Assembly (NCBI GenBank): GCA_964036295.1 | Contig: OZ038463.1 | Span: 27,267,069-27,331,068, forward strand | DNA length: 64,000 nucleotides | Origin: Plumapathes pennacea | Lineage: Eukaryota > Cnidaria > Anthozoa > Antipatharia > Myriopathidae | Direction of reading: 5' to 3' | In this document: positions 39,766 to 52,149 of the stretch, one piece after another | Layout of the letters: the number at the start of each line of letters is the position of its first letter | How positions within the stretch are numbered: position 1 is the stretch's first letter | Notes under the pieces: generated by a model | Seen by the model: the letters and a program-made list of their open reading frames with translations, nothing else | Told to the model about the DNA's origin: nothing | Database searches by the model: none | Program-made: the position numbers and the translations under genes

Positions 39766-40789
39766 ATATAACAGCCATATAAATGAAGATTACCATGAGT
39801 CTAACTCCTCACTAAACTTTTATAAAATGTGTAGATTGACCCATCATCACAGACGAGTGTTGCTACAGTGACGGTTGCCGTGGTAGATGATTTTCGAACT
39901 AATAGTCCTATTCCTTGATACAGCAACACAAATGGCTCTCTGCCTTCCAGATGACGTCATGTCCATTGTGCAATCCGCTGACAAAATAAAAGAACTGAGA
40001 AACGCAAGAAAACACAAAGACACATACATACATACGCGGGTACACTGCTACTTTCATAACTGAGCAGTGTACCCGTCGTAGAGAAGTGCCATAGAGTTAG
40101 CGTGTATGAGCGTGAAGTCGGTGATTTCCTAACTAATAGTATAGATGCAAAAATACTCAATTCTGATTAGCTGAGAACAGGGGTGTTATATTTAAATTAG
40201 TGTACAAGTGTGCAAAAAAGGTTAATCAGGTGTGCAAAAGTAGTTAATCAGAGTTAATTGCACAGATTAATTGATTTTGCACACTTCGTTGCCATGACAA
40301 TCACGCAAGCAAGTCGCAAGCTCAACTTTTGCATCGAGGAAAAATGGTGGCCATGAGCGAGAGATTCCCAAAAGATGAACAAAGCAGCCGTAAAACTTTA
40401 GACTGGGGAATTCAAATGCAGGAAATCGACTCTAAAACATGGACGAAAATGCTTATAAGAAGTTTGCGGAGGAGCGGAATTAAAAAAACGTCAATTGAAA
40501 GTCGAAATTTAGGAGCCCGAAGTCAAGTTGTGTTCGGAGATCAGCAAAGTGCCAAGCCATCCGCAGTAGGAATTGTCTCAAACTTCAAGAGATCATCGAC
40601 AGGTCGTGATCAGTAAATTTTGTAAGTTGATTTCTCATTTCAATCCAGTTTCTTCTGCTGAAAGGCTTGTTTGTAAAAGTTTAGCCGCTCGATGTTCGCG
40701 AGTGTGTTGATTATCTCTGCAGAACTTTATGACTGAGGGCTTCACGACACGATAGCAATTTACTGAACAGCGGCACTTTGATCGGTTTC
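39766..40789. other. Intergenic DNA with possible mobile-element remnant
   Basis: A hairpin GCGGGTACACTGCT/AGCAGTGTACCCG lies at 40036–40077. About 40170–40300 has repeated GTTAATCAG and TTTTGCACAC phrases. A 95-codon frame at 40329–40616 starts MSERFPKDEQSSRKTL after an initial MHRGKMVA. That start resembles the N-terminus of Crypton/KCTD1-like tyrosine-recombinase relatives common in anthozoans. The rest does not match well and stops intrude in neighbouring frames, so it is at most a fragment. Confidence 0.35.
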
Positions 40790-43616
40790 TTAAAGAGCCT
40801 GTCTCAACCATGATCCTTCGCGCGCTGTGGCGCCATTTTCGACTTCACGGAAATTCGGTTTTTAAAGTGTTTGATGACAATCCGATTGAATCCTCTTCCA
40901 TCAATCAGCCGATCAATGAATAATCAAGCTAATCTTTCAACTAAATAGTTCTACTAGAAATACGATAATCGCAGATACCCCCTCACTCTGCCATTGATGG
41001 GACTTTTACTTTGGTAACTCCCAACAAGAGTAGCCTTTGTTTTACCGAAATGTTGACTCAATCTTTTCTTCGAACTCAAGTGCTACACGCAAAGGAAGGA
41101 GAAAAAGAATGGTGTGTGTTATACTTTTGTGTTGAAAAAAGAATCGATTGCGTGACGAAGTACGTATTTCCCACGGTCACGGCACGTCAAATTAATTCAT
41201 ACAGTCTGCCAAGCACGTTCTCAAAATTTAATACTCAAAGTTTGAAGTTGGTCGGCCGTCGTAGTACGGGAAAAAAGGAACACTGATTTTCCAATTTTGA
41301 ATTCATAGGCAGTACAATTAAATAGGCTTCCTTTGCGATTTGTTTTTACTCTGGATTGCATGCACAAGACTCAGGCATGCATATTTAATAGGCTCGAATT
41401 GTTTTGTATGTGAACCCACTCAAAACAGCAAGATTTCTCCCAGAATCAAAGCAAAACTTGAACAGTTTACTTCAAATTATACACGGGCTTCAGACCCAGT
41501 AATACTTCTAAGGGCTTGTGAACGATTATCGCTGCAATCACCCCGTGTCAGATTACAGAAAAATAAGACATCTGACTAAATCATTCAAGACTCCAAGTTC
41601 CGGTTGCTCTGAGCGAATACGGTGGCCGAAACTGGCGACAGAAGCGTAGTAAAACAATACTTCGAGGGAAAATGATCAGCATACAGATTTTAATACATTC
41701 TTGAAGTGATCGAGTTACAAGCTGTACGGGATAGAATATATTTGTCACGGTCATTGTTCGATTTCCACTGACTAACCTTTGTTGCTTGTCCTTTCTAAAT
41801 AAGTATCTGAGTTTACACAAAACGGCGTCTGAAGCTCCCGATTTGTTTTCAAGCGCTGTTCCCTTTGCAGAGTTGTCTGTGTTACCCGCTTCTGTTCTTG
41901 TCGCTTTTGGTCGGCATTCATGCGCTGCTGTCTTTGCGGAGTCTTCTCCTCGGCCCGCTTTTGCTCCTGAAGTTTCCGATTTGCTTTCAAGCGCTGTTCT
42001 CTTTGCGGAGTTGTCTGCGTTACCCGCTTCTGTTCATGTCGCTTTCGATCGGCATTCATGCGCTGTTTTCTTTGCGGAGTCGTTTCTTCGGCATGCTTCT
42101 GTTTATGATGCTGTCGATCATAACAGGATTGTCGCCTTTTCTAGAGACGAATTTGGCGTTGTTCGCTCGTTTCACGATTTCGCCTTGCTCGTGCCTGTTC
42201 CCTTCTTATTTGAAACGAGCTTCGCGAGACTGTTGTGTTTCAAGTTCTTCAGTTTTTAAGTTTTCCATATTCGTGAACGCAGCTACGATATATTGTTGCT
42301 TCGTTCAAATCTAAATGCTTCGTTCAAATCTAATTTCTCAATTATTCCGAGTAAAACAATAGGGCACACGTGATCGATCCGGCCTTTGTTATTGGTTAGC
42401 GGGGTAACCGCGCCTAAAGTCGTACGCCAGACTGACAGACAACGTTAAATTTCGAGATGGCGACAGGCTTAGAGTCTCCAAGTAGGCGGTATAATAGTAC
42501 TGCATTAGTGTCGTGAGTATTTCCCTCACTTCGTTCGGGGATAATCTTTCTACCCATTTTTTTGATTCGTTTTGTGTTTTGTACCGAGGTTTTTTCAATA
42601 TGTATAATGTTCACCGTACCGATCAACCGGCGGCCAAACAGCCGCGGAGAGCCAGGCCACCAAGAGGCGAAAACATACACCAAAGGGAAGGAAGGAAGCC
42701 ACGGGATGGAAAGAACAAACTCACAGGAGGTTCGCTGGACTCTTATTCCATCAATTAAGCGCCATCTCGGATGTTGACACTAGCGACCAGGTGCTGCTGT
42801 CGACTGCATGCTTAATACATATATCGCGGCCTTCAAAGGTCAGAGTGGATTTGTGTCTAGTTTCTTGACTCAGCGTGTGGAAATATAAGTGCTTCTAGTT
42901 ATTTTCATTATTTCCGTGGTTGTTTTCGCTGTTTGTGATGAACCTCGAAATACGTCTGCCAGAAGAACCGCCTCAACGCATGCAAAAATTATGTCATTTA
43001 CCGACAGGACACAAGACTGACAGAGATGCACAGGAAAATCATTCGGATGAGCCGCCAGTAAGGTTCAGAAATGGAAATTCATCTTGAAAATCAACCGAGG
43101 TTATGGATGTGATTTCCAAAGTAGTTTTTGTCGTCCGATCTTCGATATAGAATTTCGGTTGGAAATGCGCTAATTAGACATTCAGAATCAAAGGCACATC
43201 TTTTCGGCTCAGCTCAGTCAAAGTCAACACAAAAAAATTACCTGAAATTCAGGTCCAGTGGTTCAAGATTTATCTTTCAAATAATTAACCGAGGTTTTAA
43301 ATGTCATTTTGAAAGCTGTTTTCACGTGTTTAGACATAAAATTGCCATTTGAAATGCGTTAATCAAATATTCATAATCGCGCGTGTGAAAATGTCTAGAC
43401 CACAAGCGCAGTTAGTTGCAGGAAATAGTGTCTTCGCTGTACAATGCTTCAGACTCGGCGATTGACCACAGATAAAACGACGATTGCCATTACTTTCTTC
43501 AGGGAAATCGTCCGCTTTCAGTGCAATGAAGCTGTACAAAGAGTGTTGACGTCACACGCCAAATGTAAACAATAATATACGCGCGCGAAGGATCACGGTT
43601 GAGACAGGCTCTTTAA
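40790..43616. mobile_element. TTAA-flanked DNA element interrupted by Helitron H3
   Basis: Left end TTAAAGAGCCTGTCTCAACC continues with ATGATCCTTCGCGCGC. Its near-perfect mirror, GCGCGCGAAGGATCACGG then GAGACAGGCTCTTTAA, ends at about 43616. TTAA at both edges is the target of piggyBac- and Kolobok-type transposases. Subtracting Helitron H3 (40954–42541) leaves about 1.24 kb without a recognisable transposase. The short MITE at 4771–5031 has a similar AAAGAG…GCGCGC terminus. Confidence 0.75.
40954..42541 (-). mobile_element. Helitron family H, copy H3 (1588 bp)
   Basis: On the minus strand it runs from TCCCCGAACGAAGTGAGGG (host A before) to GTATTTCTAG (host T after). It has the family ORF region at about 41772–42270, rich in QKR/REQRL/TTPQ repeats, but broken by frameshifts. 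It is the close sister of H4 at 62308–63871 and sits inside the TTAA element. Confidence 0.85.
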
Positions 43617-43967
43617 TCTTCGCTGTTAAAGTAAATTTAACTATGTAGACTTGCCCTAACTCGGCCCTAACTACACAGTCTGCAATTTTCGTGGACACTA
43701 GCTGAACTCCAAAATGCGCTGAGACAACTTTTACACGCAACTACTACAGAATACTCCCGAGACTTGAAAGCCAAGAAAAGCGCAAATAGAATCGTGAGTC
43801 GATCAGTTTTGCACAGTCAGCAAAGTCGATCTTAGACACAAATTTATCAACGCGGCCTGTTGTTTTGATTCAACGCCATGTTCGATAAACCGCACTGTAT
43901 AATACTGTTCACGAGTTCAAAATCACTCAAACGGAACAGAGGACCTCACTGCCCCTTTATACTTTGT

Positions 43968-44325
43968 CAGGTAGTTTCCAAGGTAGTTTCCGGCCAATGA
44001 GAGGCAAGCCTGGGGTGTTTCCGGCCAATGAGAGGCGAGTTTGGGGTGTTTCCGAATATCGATTTAGTGGTTTCCTCCCGTGGGTCCCCTTTCTGCGGTT
44101 CTCCACACATGGAAACCGAAGAAAAGCGCATTTTTGCCGTCCAGTGACACGAATATACGCGGAGCGCGGGACGCAAGGTACTGGGAAATGGCGTGAATTG
44201 GATTCCGGTACTCAGTGGAAACAAGAAACGACTCAGTCATTTGTCACTTTATTTTTTATTTTTTATTTTTTCCCAAAAAATTCAGGTAGTTTCCGGAAAC
44301 TAAGGAAACTACCCTGGATCCGCCC
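43968..44325. mobile_element. Probable MITE with CAGGTAGTTTCC ends
   Basis: Left CAGGTAGTTTCC is mirrored by GGAAACTACCCTG at the right. CGGCCAATGAGAGGC occurs twice in the left part. It has a 121-codon frame but no recognisable protein. Confidence 0.5.
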
Positions 44326-44329
44326 GTGA

Positions 44330-44368
44330 CATTAGCGTTGAGATTATTTCCCTCGCTTCGCTCGGGGA
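44330..44368 (-). mobile_element. Helitron family H, 5'-terminal scrap H8
   Basis: ATTAGCGTTGAGATTATTTC followed by CCTCGCTTCGCTCGGGGA is the 5'-most 39 bp of family H in reverse orientation. The remainder is absent. Confidence 0.7.
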
Positions 44369-45738
44369 TAAATGAAAATGAACATAGGTGTGGCTATCTA
44401 ATACTGTTTTTCTATTATTTAATTTTGATTTTCAAGTAAGAATAATTTATATTGGTTTTTGAAGCAATCGATGGGCAGATGTTTTAATTTAGTGGGTATG
44501 GATTACCATATTTGTGTTACAGAGAATTTGAAAGTGAAGGTTCCGAACTTTGTTTTTTATGCAGCATTCGCCGACATTTTCCGATTGGGCGAAAAAATAC
44601 AATTGATAATTATTTTCGTTCAATCGACGGCGCGCTGCCCTTACACCTTCAGAACTGGTCTGGAGAAAGAGTGTGCTCATGGGCTCTTTTCCTTCTTCCA
44701 TTTTCTCCCCCTCTCTCTCCCCCTCCGCGGCCTTTTGCCCGCCGCCCCACGATCTACCCCTGGGGATGCCTTGACTGCGATGGTCGTTGTTTCGCGTTCA
44801 TTTCATTTTGAGCGCGAAGTGGCAAACTCCTACGTGTTTAGGACAAGACGCACCAAGATGTTAAACCTGTATTACTATTCTATTTTTATCGCAATGATTT
44901 ATTCATTTTTTCGCGACAATTGGTTATGCATCAAGCGTATGTTAAAATCATAGATTGTCGCGTCGCTAAAAGTTTTCGCTTAATCATCGATTATATCGAT
45001 GATCGGTACAGCACTGTTTTCAAAGGCGGAAAATTGAAGGTGAGCTTTCAGATTGTGGCAGCTATTTATTATTTGAAAGCAGCAAATTACAAACCACAGA
45101 TCCTTTTCATTCGTTCCATAAGAATTGTATCTGCACGTACGGTTTAAACGTGGGACTTTTTGGTGGATTCAGGTGTGCAACTTCCCCGGAGCATTTGACA
45201 GTTTGAGACCGTTCGATCCAGCGGAGACTTTGTAATGCCAATTGCGACCAAACTTACTGTTTGTGTGTCAATATTTACTACACGTATACAATAACAGATC
45301 TTGGGTGTGTAGGTAATTATTTATTAGACATTGACATACCGAACATAGCTGTTATTGCGTACATGCAGTGAATATGAACACATGAACGAGTAAGGTGCTT
45401 GTGCTTGCTTGTTTCTTGACATCCTGTAGAAAGGATCGCACTTGACTGGCCAAAGTTTTCTTTTGCAGACTTACAATCTAATCATTTTAAAGATTTGTGA
45501 AATTAAATGTACTAATATATTGTATTAGCACAGTTTTTCCACTATTATCTTCAAATGATTTTCCAGTCATGTATTGGTGGACTATTCTAACTGGTTTGGC
45601 ACACGTTGTCAGTCATTACTATGAAACAGAACTGATTTGGATTTTCTGCATCTTCCAAAATTAGAAGCAAAATGTTGTGTGTGCATCGGGGTGTGCAGTA
45701 CACATCACATGTCTGTATGTGTGTGCATATATAGAGAA
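44369..45738. other. Intergenic DNA, no gene recognised
   Basis: Frames of 75–164 codons occur (for example 44459–44953), but they overlap in several frames, lack motifs and have no supporting splice structure. Nothing else was identified. Confidence 0.45.
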
Positions 45739-45877
45739 TAATACATGGGTGCGCGGAGATATGGAATTTATCTTCGAGTGTTCATCTCGATATCTCACAA
45801 GTGAGCGAAGCGATCGAGTGAGATATCGAGATGAACACGAGAAGATAAATTTCATATCTCCAAGCGTCCATGTATTA
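45739..45877. mobile_element. Foldback MITE F2
   Basis: Same palindromic family as 31163–31295. Arms of about 60 bp (TAATACATGG, GGAGATATG, TTTATCTTC, GTTCATCTCGATATCTCAC) surround AAGTGAGCGAAGCGATCGA. Long open frames on both strands here are a by-product of the palindrome. Confidence 0.75.
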
Positions 45878-46082
45878 GGCTCCGGTGGCACTCGTAACTC
45901 TAACAACGTAAATATCAAAATTGGCATTATTTGAAGTGCAAACAGCACTTGTAACCAGAAATATATGTCAGCAAGTTGCTTCCAAACATTGAAGAAGCCG
46001 TCGTATTGCTCTCGATACTGAGTTATTATCGACTAAACTTCCTAGTGCGACCTGGCCCTTATTCTGTTTATTTCATAAACAA

Positions 46083-46858
46083 CTAGACTGGCGTTGCCAG
46101 TGAGCTCGCGGCCGGTTAGTTGAGTCGAGAGCAGAATAAATTAAAATGGAAAGCAAGGACAAGAGCGGAAGAGCGGGAGACTTCCAGTTTCTCACAGTAT
46201 AGAGAACTTGGCTTTTGACACCTTGCTTAAATGAAACCTGATTAAACTATAAATTTATCATTACAACACTCGTACACTTGGTTCTTAAAGGTTGAGCGAC
46301 TCTGCATTTTGAGCTTAGAAGCGAAACGGTTACCCACCGAGTAAATCTGAGTAATGCGTGACTTGTCTTTGACAGTTTGACCTCGAGGCCACGATTAATC
46401 CAGCCTTCGCTTCAATACTAGTCTTTCTTGTTTTTTAACTGAATGCGTTTCACTTCTATTAGGCTTTCGAGTATTCGTGCTTTGTAACAAATATAAAATT
46501 GAAATCGAGGAATGTAACGCGAGACATGTTTAAAATATTATTGCGGTTTTGTTCACAGTGTGTTCAGTCCATTTGCGACTGCAAACTTAATACTCAGGAC
46601 TATTTCGGTGTATTTTTCATTTCTGGTATACAATGGCCATTGCAAAACAAAGGCTACATGGTCGAATGAAAGAAACATTTCAACAGGCAATGTACGATAA
46701 GCAGAAGAATCGTATGAGGCAACAGATGTCATGAACAGAGTAAAGCATAAATCGCCATTGTTTTGCATTGTTTGCAGATTCGTAACCCAGAAAAAAACTA
46801 ACATGACGATAAAGACACGCCGTGTGATTTTAAGCTCGACGGGCCACGCCCGCGAGCA
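46083..46858 (-). mobile_element. Helentron/Helitron2-like element copy B3 (shortened)
   Basis: On the minus strand it starts TGCTCGCGGGCGTGG after T and ends with GGCAACGCCAGT plus CTAG before T. Relative to B1 and B2 the part encoding the 93-codon frame is missing, leaving 776 bp. The 69-codon frame region is kept in diverged form around 46490–46620. It is the most diverged of the three copies. Confidence 0.65.
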
Positions 46859-47228
46859 ATAAATACCGTGCATGAATGGCAATCAATTTTATTGCGCGAT
46901 ACAACAACATTAATCCGTAATCCGAAGTGCAGGGAGTTGTTAAATCAAAGCGCGTTGAGAAGTGCTTGAGGAGAACTAATACCCATTGCTTTCTTTTCGA
47001 AAAGAATTTCTATCTATTCTTGAGAGAGACAGGAAGCTTTATGAGGTTTGTTTCCTTTTCCTAGCCGTTTTCAGCTCCTGTGTAATAATTGACTCGTTGT
47101 ATCAAAAGTTCTTCAGGTAACGGTCAACAGAAGAGATAAATACCCGTAGAGTTGTTGGCTCATACTCAATACCGTTCTTTTTTCTCACAGCTAAATTGAA
47201 TCTGCTGAGATGCGAATCCAGTTCTTAA

Positions 47229-49240
47229 GAGCGAGTTCGTGTAAATATCACCTACGCCGTGCAGGGTAGAAAAATCAAAATTATCCAAACTTTGTCATGA
47301 TGAAGACTTAATGTATCTAGTTATAAAAATATAAGTTTTAGTTCGTTCAGTTTCTTATTTCATTTTTGCGGCAACAGTTCCTTCCCGGTGCTCTGCGAGA
47401 AGACAAAATCGACCTAAAAATAATGCTTCCATTATCGGCTCTAATGGAAAAACTGGGATATAAACATAACAGCTTAAATTATGGCATGCGAGTGGGATCT
47501 TTCCCGTATGTATAACCGTTGTCAAATGTAAATTTGATTGAAACCAAAATTTTTAACCGATTTTTTAGAATTAACCACTTTGAGCGACGTTTTCTCAAGC
47601 GAAAAATATGCTAATTTCATCAGCAAAAATCGCGTCCTGGTACATGGCTTTGCAATTAAAGACTATGTTCACCGGCAAAAGCAATGTTCCTTCTGTGATT
47701 CTGTGAAATAAAATCATGGGGTAAATGAAATGGTGAATTTTGGAAACGCCAAGTATACATGGTACTTGCACCCAAAATGTGACCTTGTGACCTTTGAAGA
47801 CGCGTGACATTCGAAAACAATAACAATACGTGACCGCAGCATTTTTTTGGATTTTATGAAATCGTTGTACAAATATCGCCTAGATTTAATGTGAGAATTG
47901 CCAAAAGAGTGTTCAGCTGAAGATGAGACGGCAATTTCGCCCGCAAATGTTCTTTCTTTGATTTGACGATTTGGTGGTTCAAGTTTACAAAGAAACGTGC
48001 ATTTGTAACGCTTGGAATTAAAGTTATCTCTTATTTGATTTTGAATGAATAAACGGAAAGGGCCGATGTATCTGTTTTTATGTAGGTCTTTCTCACCTCA
48101 AAAAGGACGAAATTCGAGATTTGCCGTATTGGAAAAAATGCTTGATCAACCGCAGGTGTCGATTTCATTTTATCGTTTTAGAAAGCACCAGTATCCCCGA
48201 CTATCAGTTATTTTGGTTCTATTTTCTGTCGAAAAATTCGTAGCTTTACAACTGTGTATCAACTGTCAACCTTATGTAATAGGATCACATTCCGTGCAGT
48301 CACGTCCCATCTTAAGATTCGTGTTACGTCATCAATTTTATCTTTGTTTCCATTTATTACCATATAAGGATTGTATTCTCTATTCATCTAGTTCGGAAAC
48401 GCCTAGGAAATGCCTATGATATTTTGTAATGTTCGTAATGAATAGCCCTATTATTCTGTATGATATATCTATCCGTGCATCATTCGATTAGTTCAGGGTT
48501 AGACTTGGGTATTCCCATTAAAGCCATTTTGCAGAAGCTCGGGAATAAAGTATCTGCCATCTGCCCATTATTTGACAACATCGACGGGCTTAAGTCAGTG
48601 GTGGTCTTTTCGAAGCACCATGGCTTCGTGTGGGTATTCTCAAATTGTTGGAGGACCTTGTGGCTCAAGTCCAGGCAATCCAGCAATTTCCCAATGCTCC
48701 GTGATTGTTGGTGAGTACCGTAAATATATCAAGGCGCATCTGAAAAACCTTAAAGTTCTGGACTCTTCCCTGGATTCAGAGGCGAGGCTCTTGCTGGCAC
48801 GGGCAGGTAAATTATATTTTTTTGATTCTACGATTTCCGTTACCCTGGGGCCACTTGTTCAAAGCTCAGTTAGGCTAATCCTGAATTCGAAATGTTCCCA
48901 TTTTGTGCGTGCAACGCATCTTATGATTACTGTACCTTTTTTTTCCAAGGTATTTTTGAGACAAGCGACGTTGTTCTTGTTGTCACGATATGCCCACGGC
49001 ACCACGACACATTTGGCATTTGATGGCTCTGCAACAGAAGGAATTGCATGTGCCCGAGTGAGTGGGCATCGCACAAGGCCGTGAAAGGAGACCGCGGGAT
49101 TAACCTTGCTCAGTCTGAAAGACTCTTCCGGCTAATTTAAGTGCTGATGCCTGTCGCTTCACGTAAGTTTAATTCAAAGCAGCAAGGCGGCTGTCAGCTT
49201 GCGAATTTGAAAAAAAGGAGTTTTGCGGGAGTAGGTATTA
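47229..49240 (+). repeat. Left arm of 4.9-kb foldback element (about 2.0 kb)
   Basis: It begins after TTAA (47225–47228) with GAGCGAGTTCGTG and ends …TTTTGCGGGAGTAGGTATTA. The right arm 49647–52145 is its reverse complement at roughly 97–98% identity by eye, apart from one inserted MITE. It carries coding-like stretches such as MASCGYSQIVGGPCGSSPG ending at a GTGAGT donor-like site (about 48716), and KNLKVLDSSLDSEARLLL followed by a GGTAAAT site. No protein family was recognised. Confidence 0.85.
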
Positions 49241-49646
49241 TGCCATAATTATATTACACATATAATAGTCGGACTATTTTAAGGTCACATTTTAAATTTT
49301 TTAAATCTGCGAGCTAAAAAGTGATTGAGTAGGTGAACTTTATTGAAACTTTTTTTAAAAAGTTAAAATTAAATTTAAAACTATTATTAAAATTCACTAT
49401 TCAAAATATTATTTTCAATTAAGATTATAATGAAAATAAGTGAATATACTTCCCAGTATTATGCCTGCTGCAAAAATCCCTTTCACTCTTGAGAATGTTC
49501 AATTTAGTTTTCGGTTCAGAGGTTATACTGGTTGAATATATATTAAAGGATTTCCATATTTTCATTCCATAATATCATTTCACTTGAACAGTCTGAGGAC
49601 GCAACCAAACCTCTGGCGGTGACCACCCTCAGTGTTAATGACTTTA
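49241..49646. other. Unique centre of the foldback element
   Basis: AT-rich 406 bp between the arms with no ORF. It contains TTAAGGTCACATTTTAAA, resembling the TTAAGGCCACATTATTA stretch at 53920, and near its right edge CTCTGGCGGTGACCACC. Confidence 0.5.
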
Positions 49647-52145
49647 ATACCTACTCCCGCAAAACTACTTTTTTCAAATTCGCAAGCTGACAGCTGCCTT
49701 GCTGCTTTGAATTAAACTTACGTGAAGCGACAGGGATCAGCACTTGAGTTAGCCGGAAGAGTCTTTCAGACTGAGCAAGGTTAATCCCGCGGTCTCCTTG
49801 CACGGTCTTGTGCGATGCCCACTCACTCGGGCACGTGCAATTCCTTCTGTTGCAGCGCCATCAAATGCCAAATGTGTCGTGGTGCCGTGACACCAAGAAC
49901 AACGTTAATACCAACAAAAATACCTTGGAAAAAAAGGTACAGTAATCATAAGATGCGTTGCACGCACAAAATGGGAACATTTCGAATTCAGGATTACCTT
50001 AACTGAGCTTTGAACAAGTGGCCCCAGGGTAACGGAAATCGTAGAATCAAAAAAATATAACTTACCTGCCTGTGCCAGCAAGAGCCTCGCCTCTGAATCC
50101 AGGGAAGAGTCCAGAACTTCATGGCTTTTCAATGCGCCTTGATATCTTTACGGTACTCACCAACAATCACGCATTGGGAAATTGCTGGATTGCCTGGACT
50201 TGAGCCACAAGGTTCTCCAACAATTTGAGAATACCCACACGAAGCCATGGTGCTTCGAAAAGACCACCACTGACTTAAGCCCGTCGATGTTGTCAAATAA
50301 TGGGCAGATGGCAGATACTTTATTCCCAAGCTTCTGCAAAATGGCTTTACAGAGGGAATACCCAAGTCTAACCCTGAACTAATCGAATGATGCACGGATA
50401 GATATATCATACAGAATAATAGGGCTATTCATTACGAACATTACAAAATATCATAGGCATTTCCTAGGCGTTTCCGAACTAGATGAATAGAGAATACAAT
50501 CCTTATATGGTAATAAATGGAAACAAAGATAAAATTGATGACGTAACACAAATCTTGATGGGACGATGACTACACTAGCCTGCGAAACAGGCCCCAGGGT
50601 TTGTTTTTCACGAGCAGTTAGAACGTTGAATCGTTTTATGGCCGCGTCGGAGTCTAGGGCGAGGATTTGTGGCCGCGTCGGAGTCTGGGGCGAGGTGTAT
50701 ACTAGGGCCTGCAACCGCCTCTCTATGATTTGAGTATTCACGTTCAGATTCTGAACGGAAAATACTGATTGGTCAATAGTCGGCTTGGAATGTGTCAAAA
50801 TGTTTGATGAATACCAGATGAAGTACAACGTCTGCACACGTGCGCACGAGAGAATTTGTTTTGACAGCTCGATCAACCGTGGGAACATTTCCGGTGCGTT
50901 TCTGATTGGTCGGTTTTGTGACAGGTTGTCAAAATTAATTCGGGGGCTGAATTGCAGGCCCTTGTACTCCCCTCTTCGGACGCTACAGAACCCCCTTTTG
51001 CCGACCACGCGCGGACAACTGAGCGCGGCCAACGGACGCTACACAAGGGCCTGTTTCGCAGGCTATGACTACACGGAACGTGATCCTATTACATAAGGTT
51101 GACAGTTAATACACAATTGTAAAGCTACGAATTTTTTTGACAGGAAATAGAACCAAAATAACTGATAGTCGGGGATACTGGTGCTTTCTAAAACGATAAA
51201 ATGAAATCGACACCTGCGGTTGATCAAGCATTTTTTCTAATACGGCAAATCTCGAATTTCGTCCTTTTTGAAGTGAGAAAGACCTACATAAAAACAGATA
51301 CATCGGCCCTTTCCGTGTATTCATTCAAAATCAAATAAGAGATAACTTTAATTCCAAGCGTTACAAATGCACGTTTCTTTGTAAACTTGAACCACCAAAT
51401 CGTCAAATCAAAGAAAGAACATTTGCGGGCGAAATTGCCGTCTCATCTTCAGCTGAACACTCTTTTGGCAATTCTCACATTAAATCTAGGCGATATTTGT
51501 ACAACGATTTCATAAAATCCAAAAAAAAAAAATGCTGCGGTCACGTATTGTTATTGTTTTCGAATGTCACGCGTCTTCAAAGGTCACAAGGTCACACTTT
51601 GGGTGCAAGTACCATGTATACTTGGCGTTCCCAAAATTCACCATTTCATTTACCCCATGATTTTATTTCACAGAATCACAGAAGGAGCATTGCTTTTGCC
51701 GGTGAACATAGTCTTTAATTGCAAAGCCATGTACCAGGACGCGATTTTTGCTGATGAAATTAGCATATTTTTCGCGTGAGAAAACGTCGCTCAAAGTGGT
51801 TAATAATAAAAAATCGGTCAAAAATTTTGGTTTCAATCAAATTTACATTTGACAACGGTTATGCATACGGGAAAGATCCCACTCGCATGCCATAATTTAA
51901 GCTGTTATGTTTATATCCCAGTTTTTCCATTAGAGCCAATAATGGAAGCATTATTTTTAGGTCGATTTTGTCTTTTCGCAGAGCACCGGGAAGGAACTGT
52001 TGCCGCAAAAATGAATTAAGAAACTGAAAGAACTAAAACTTATATTTTTATAACTAGATACATTAAGCCTTCATCATGACAAATTTTGGATGATTTTGAT
52101 TTTTCTACCCTGCACGGCGTAGGTGATATTTACACGAACTCGCTC
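49647..52145 (-). repeat. Right arm of foldback element (about 2.5 kb incl. MITE)
   Basis: Inverted copy of 47229–49240. Without the 490-bp MITE and its 9-bp duplication it measures about 2.0 kb, matching the left arm. Small indels break or shift the short frames relative to the left arm (for example 3 bp near 50172), so no frame seems under selection. Confidence 0.85.
50576..51065. mobile_element. Mutator-like MITE, 490 bp, 9-bp target duplication
   Basis: Ends TAGCCTGCGAAACAGGCCC and GGGCCTGTTTCGCAGGCTA are perfect inverted repeats. TGACTACAC occurs directly on both sides (50567–50575 and 51066–51074). A 9-bp duplication is the hallmark of MULE/Mutator transposases. The corresponding place in the left arm (about 48295–48310) has a single diverged copy and no insert. 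Part of a long minus-strand frame runs through it, which is accidental. Confidence 0.9.
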
Positions 52146-52149
52146 TTAA

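Larger units (their letters stand above)
47225..52149. mobile_element. TTAA-flanked giant foldback element
   Basis: TTAA stands at both outer edges (47225–47228 and 52146–52149), followed inward by GAGCGAG / CTCGCTC. Two 2.0-kb arms enclose a 406-bp unique centre (49241–49646). TTAA targets are used by piggyBac and Kolobok transposases; the outermost bases alone cannot decide between them. No transposase is recognisable, so it looks non-autonomous, perhaps with captured host exons in the arms. If transcribed through, the RNA would form a hairpin of about 2 kb. Confidence 0.75.

Noticed and set aside
44459..44953. 164-codon ORF
   Set aside because: No recognisable domain; competing frames and composition suggest chance.
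48572..49084. 170-codon ORF in the left foldback arm as a transposase
   Set aside because: No transposase motif seen, and the right-arm copy is broken by indels; kept only as a coding-like remnant.
50451..51032. 193-codon minus-strand ORF
   Set aside because: Half of it lies inside the Mutator-like MITE; the frame is accidental.
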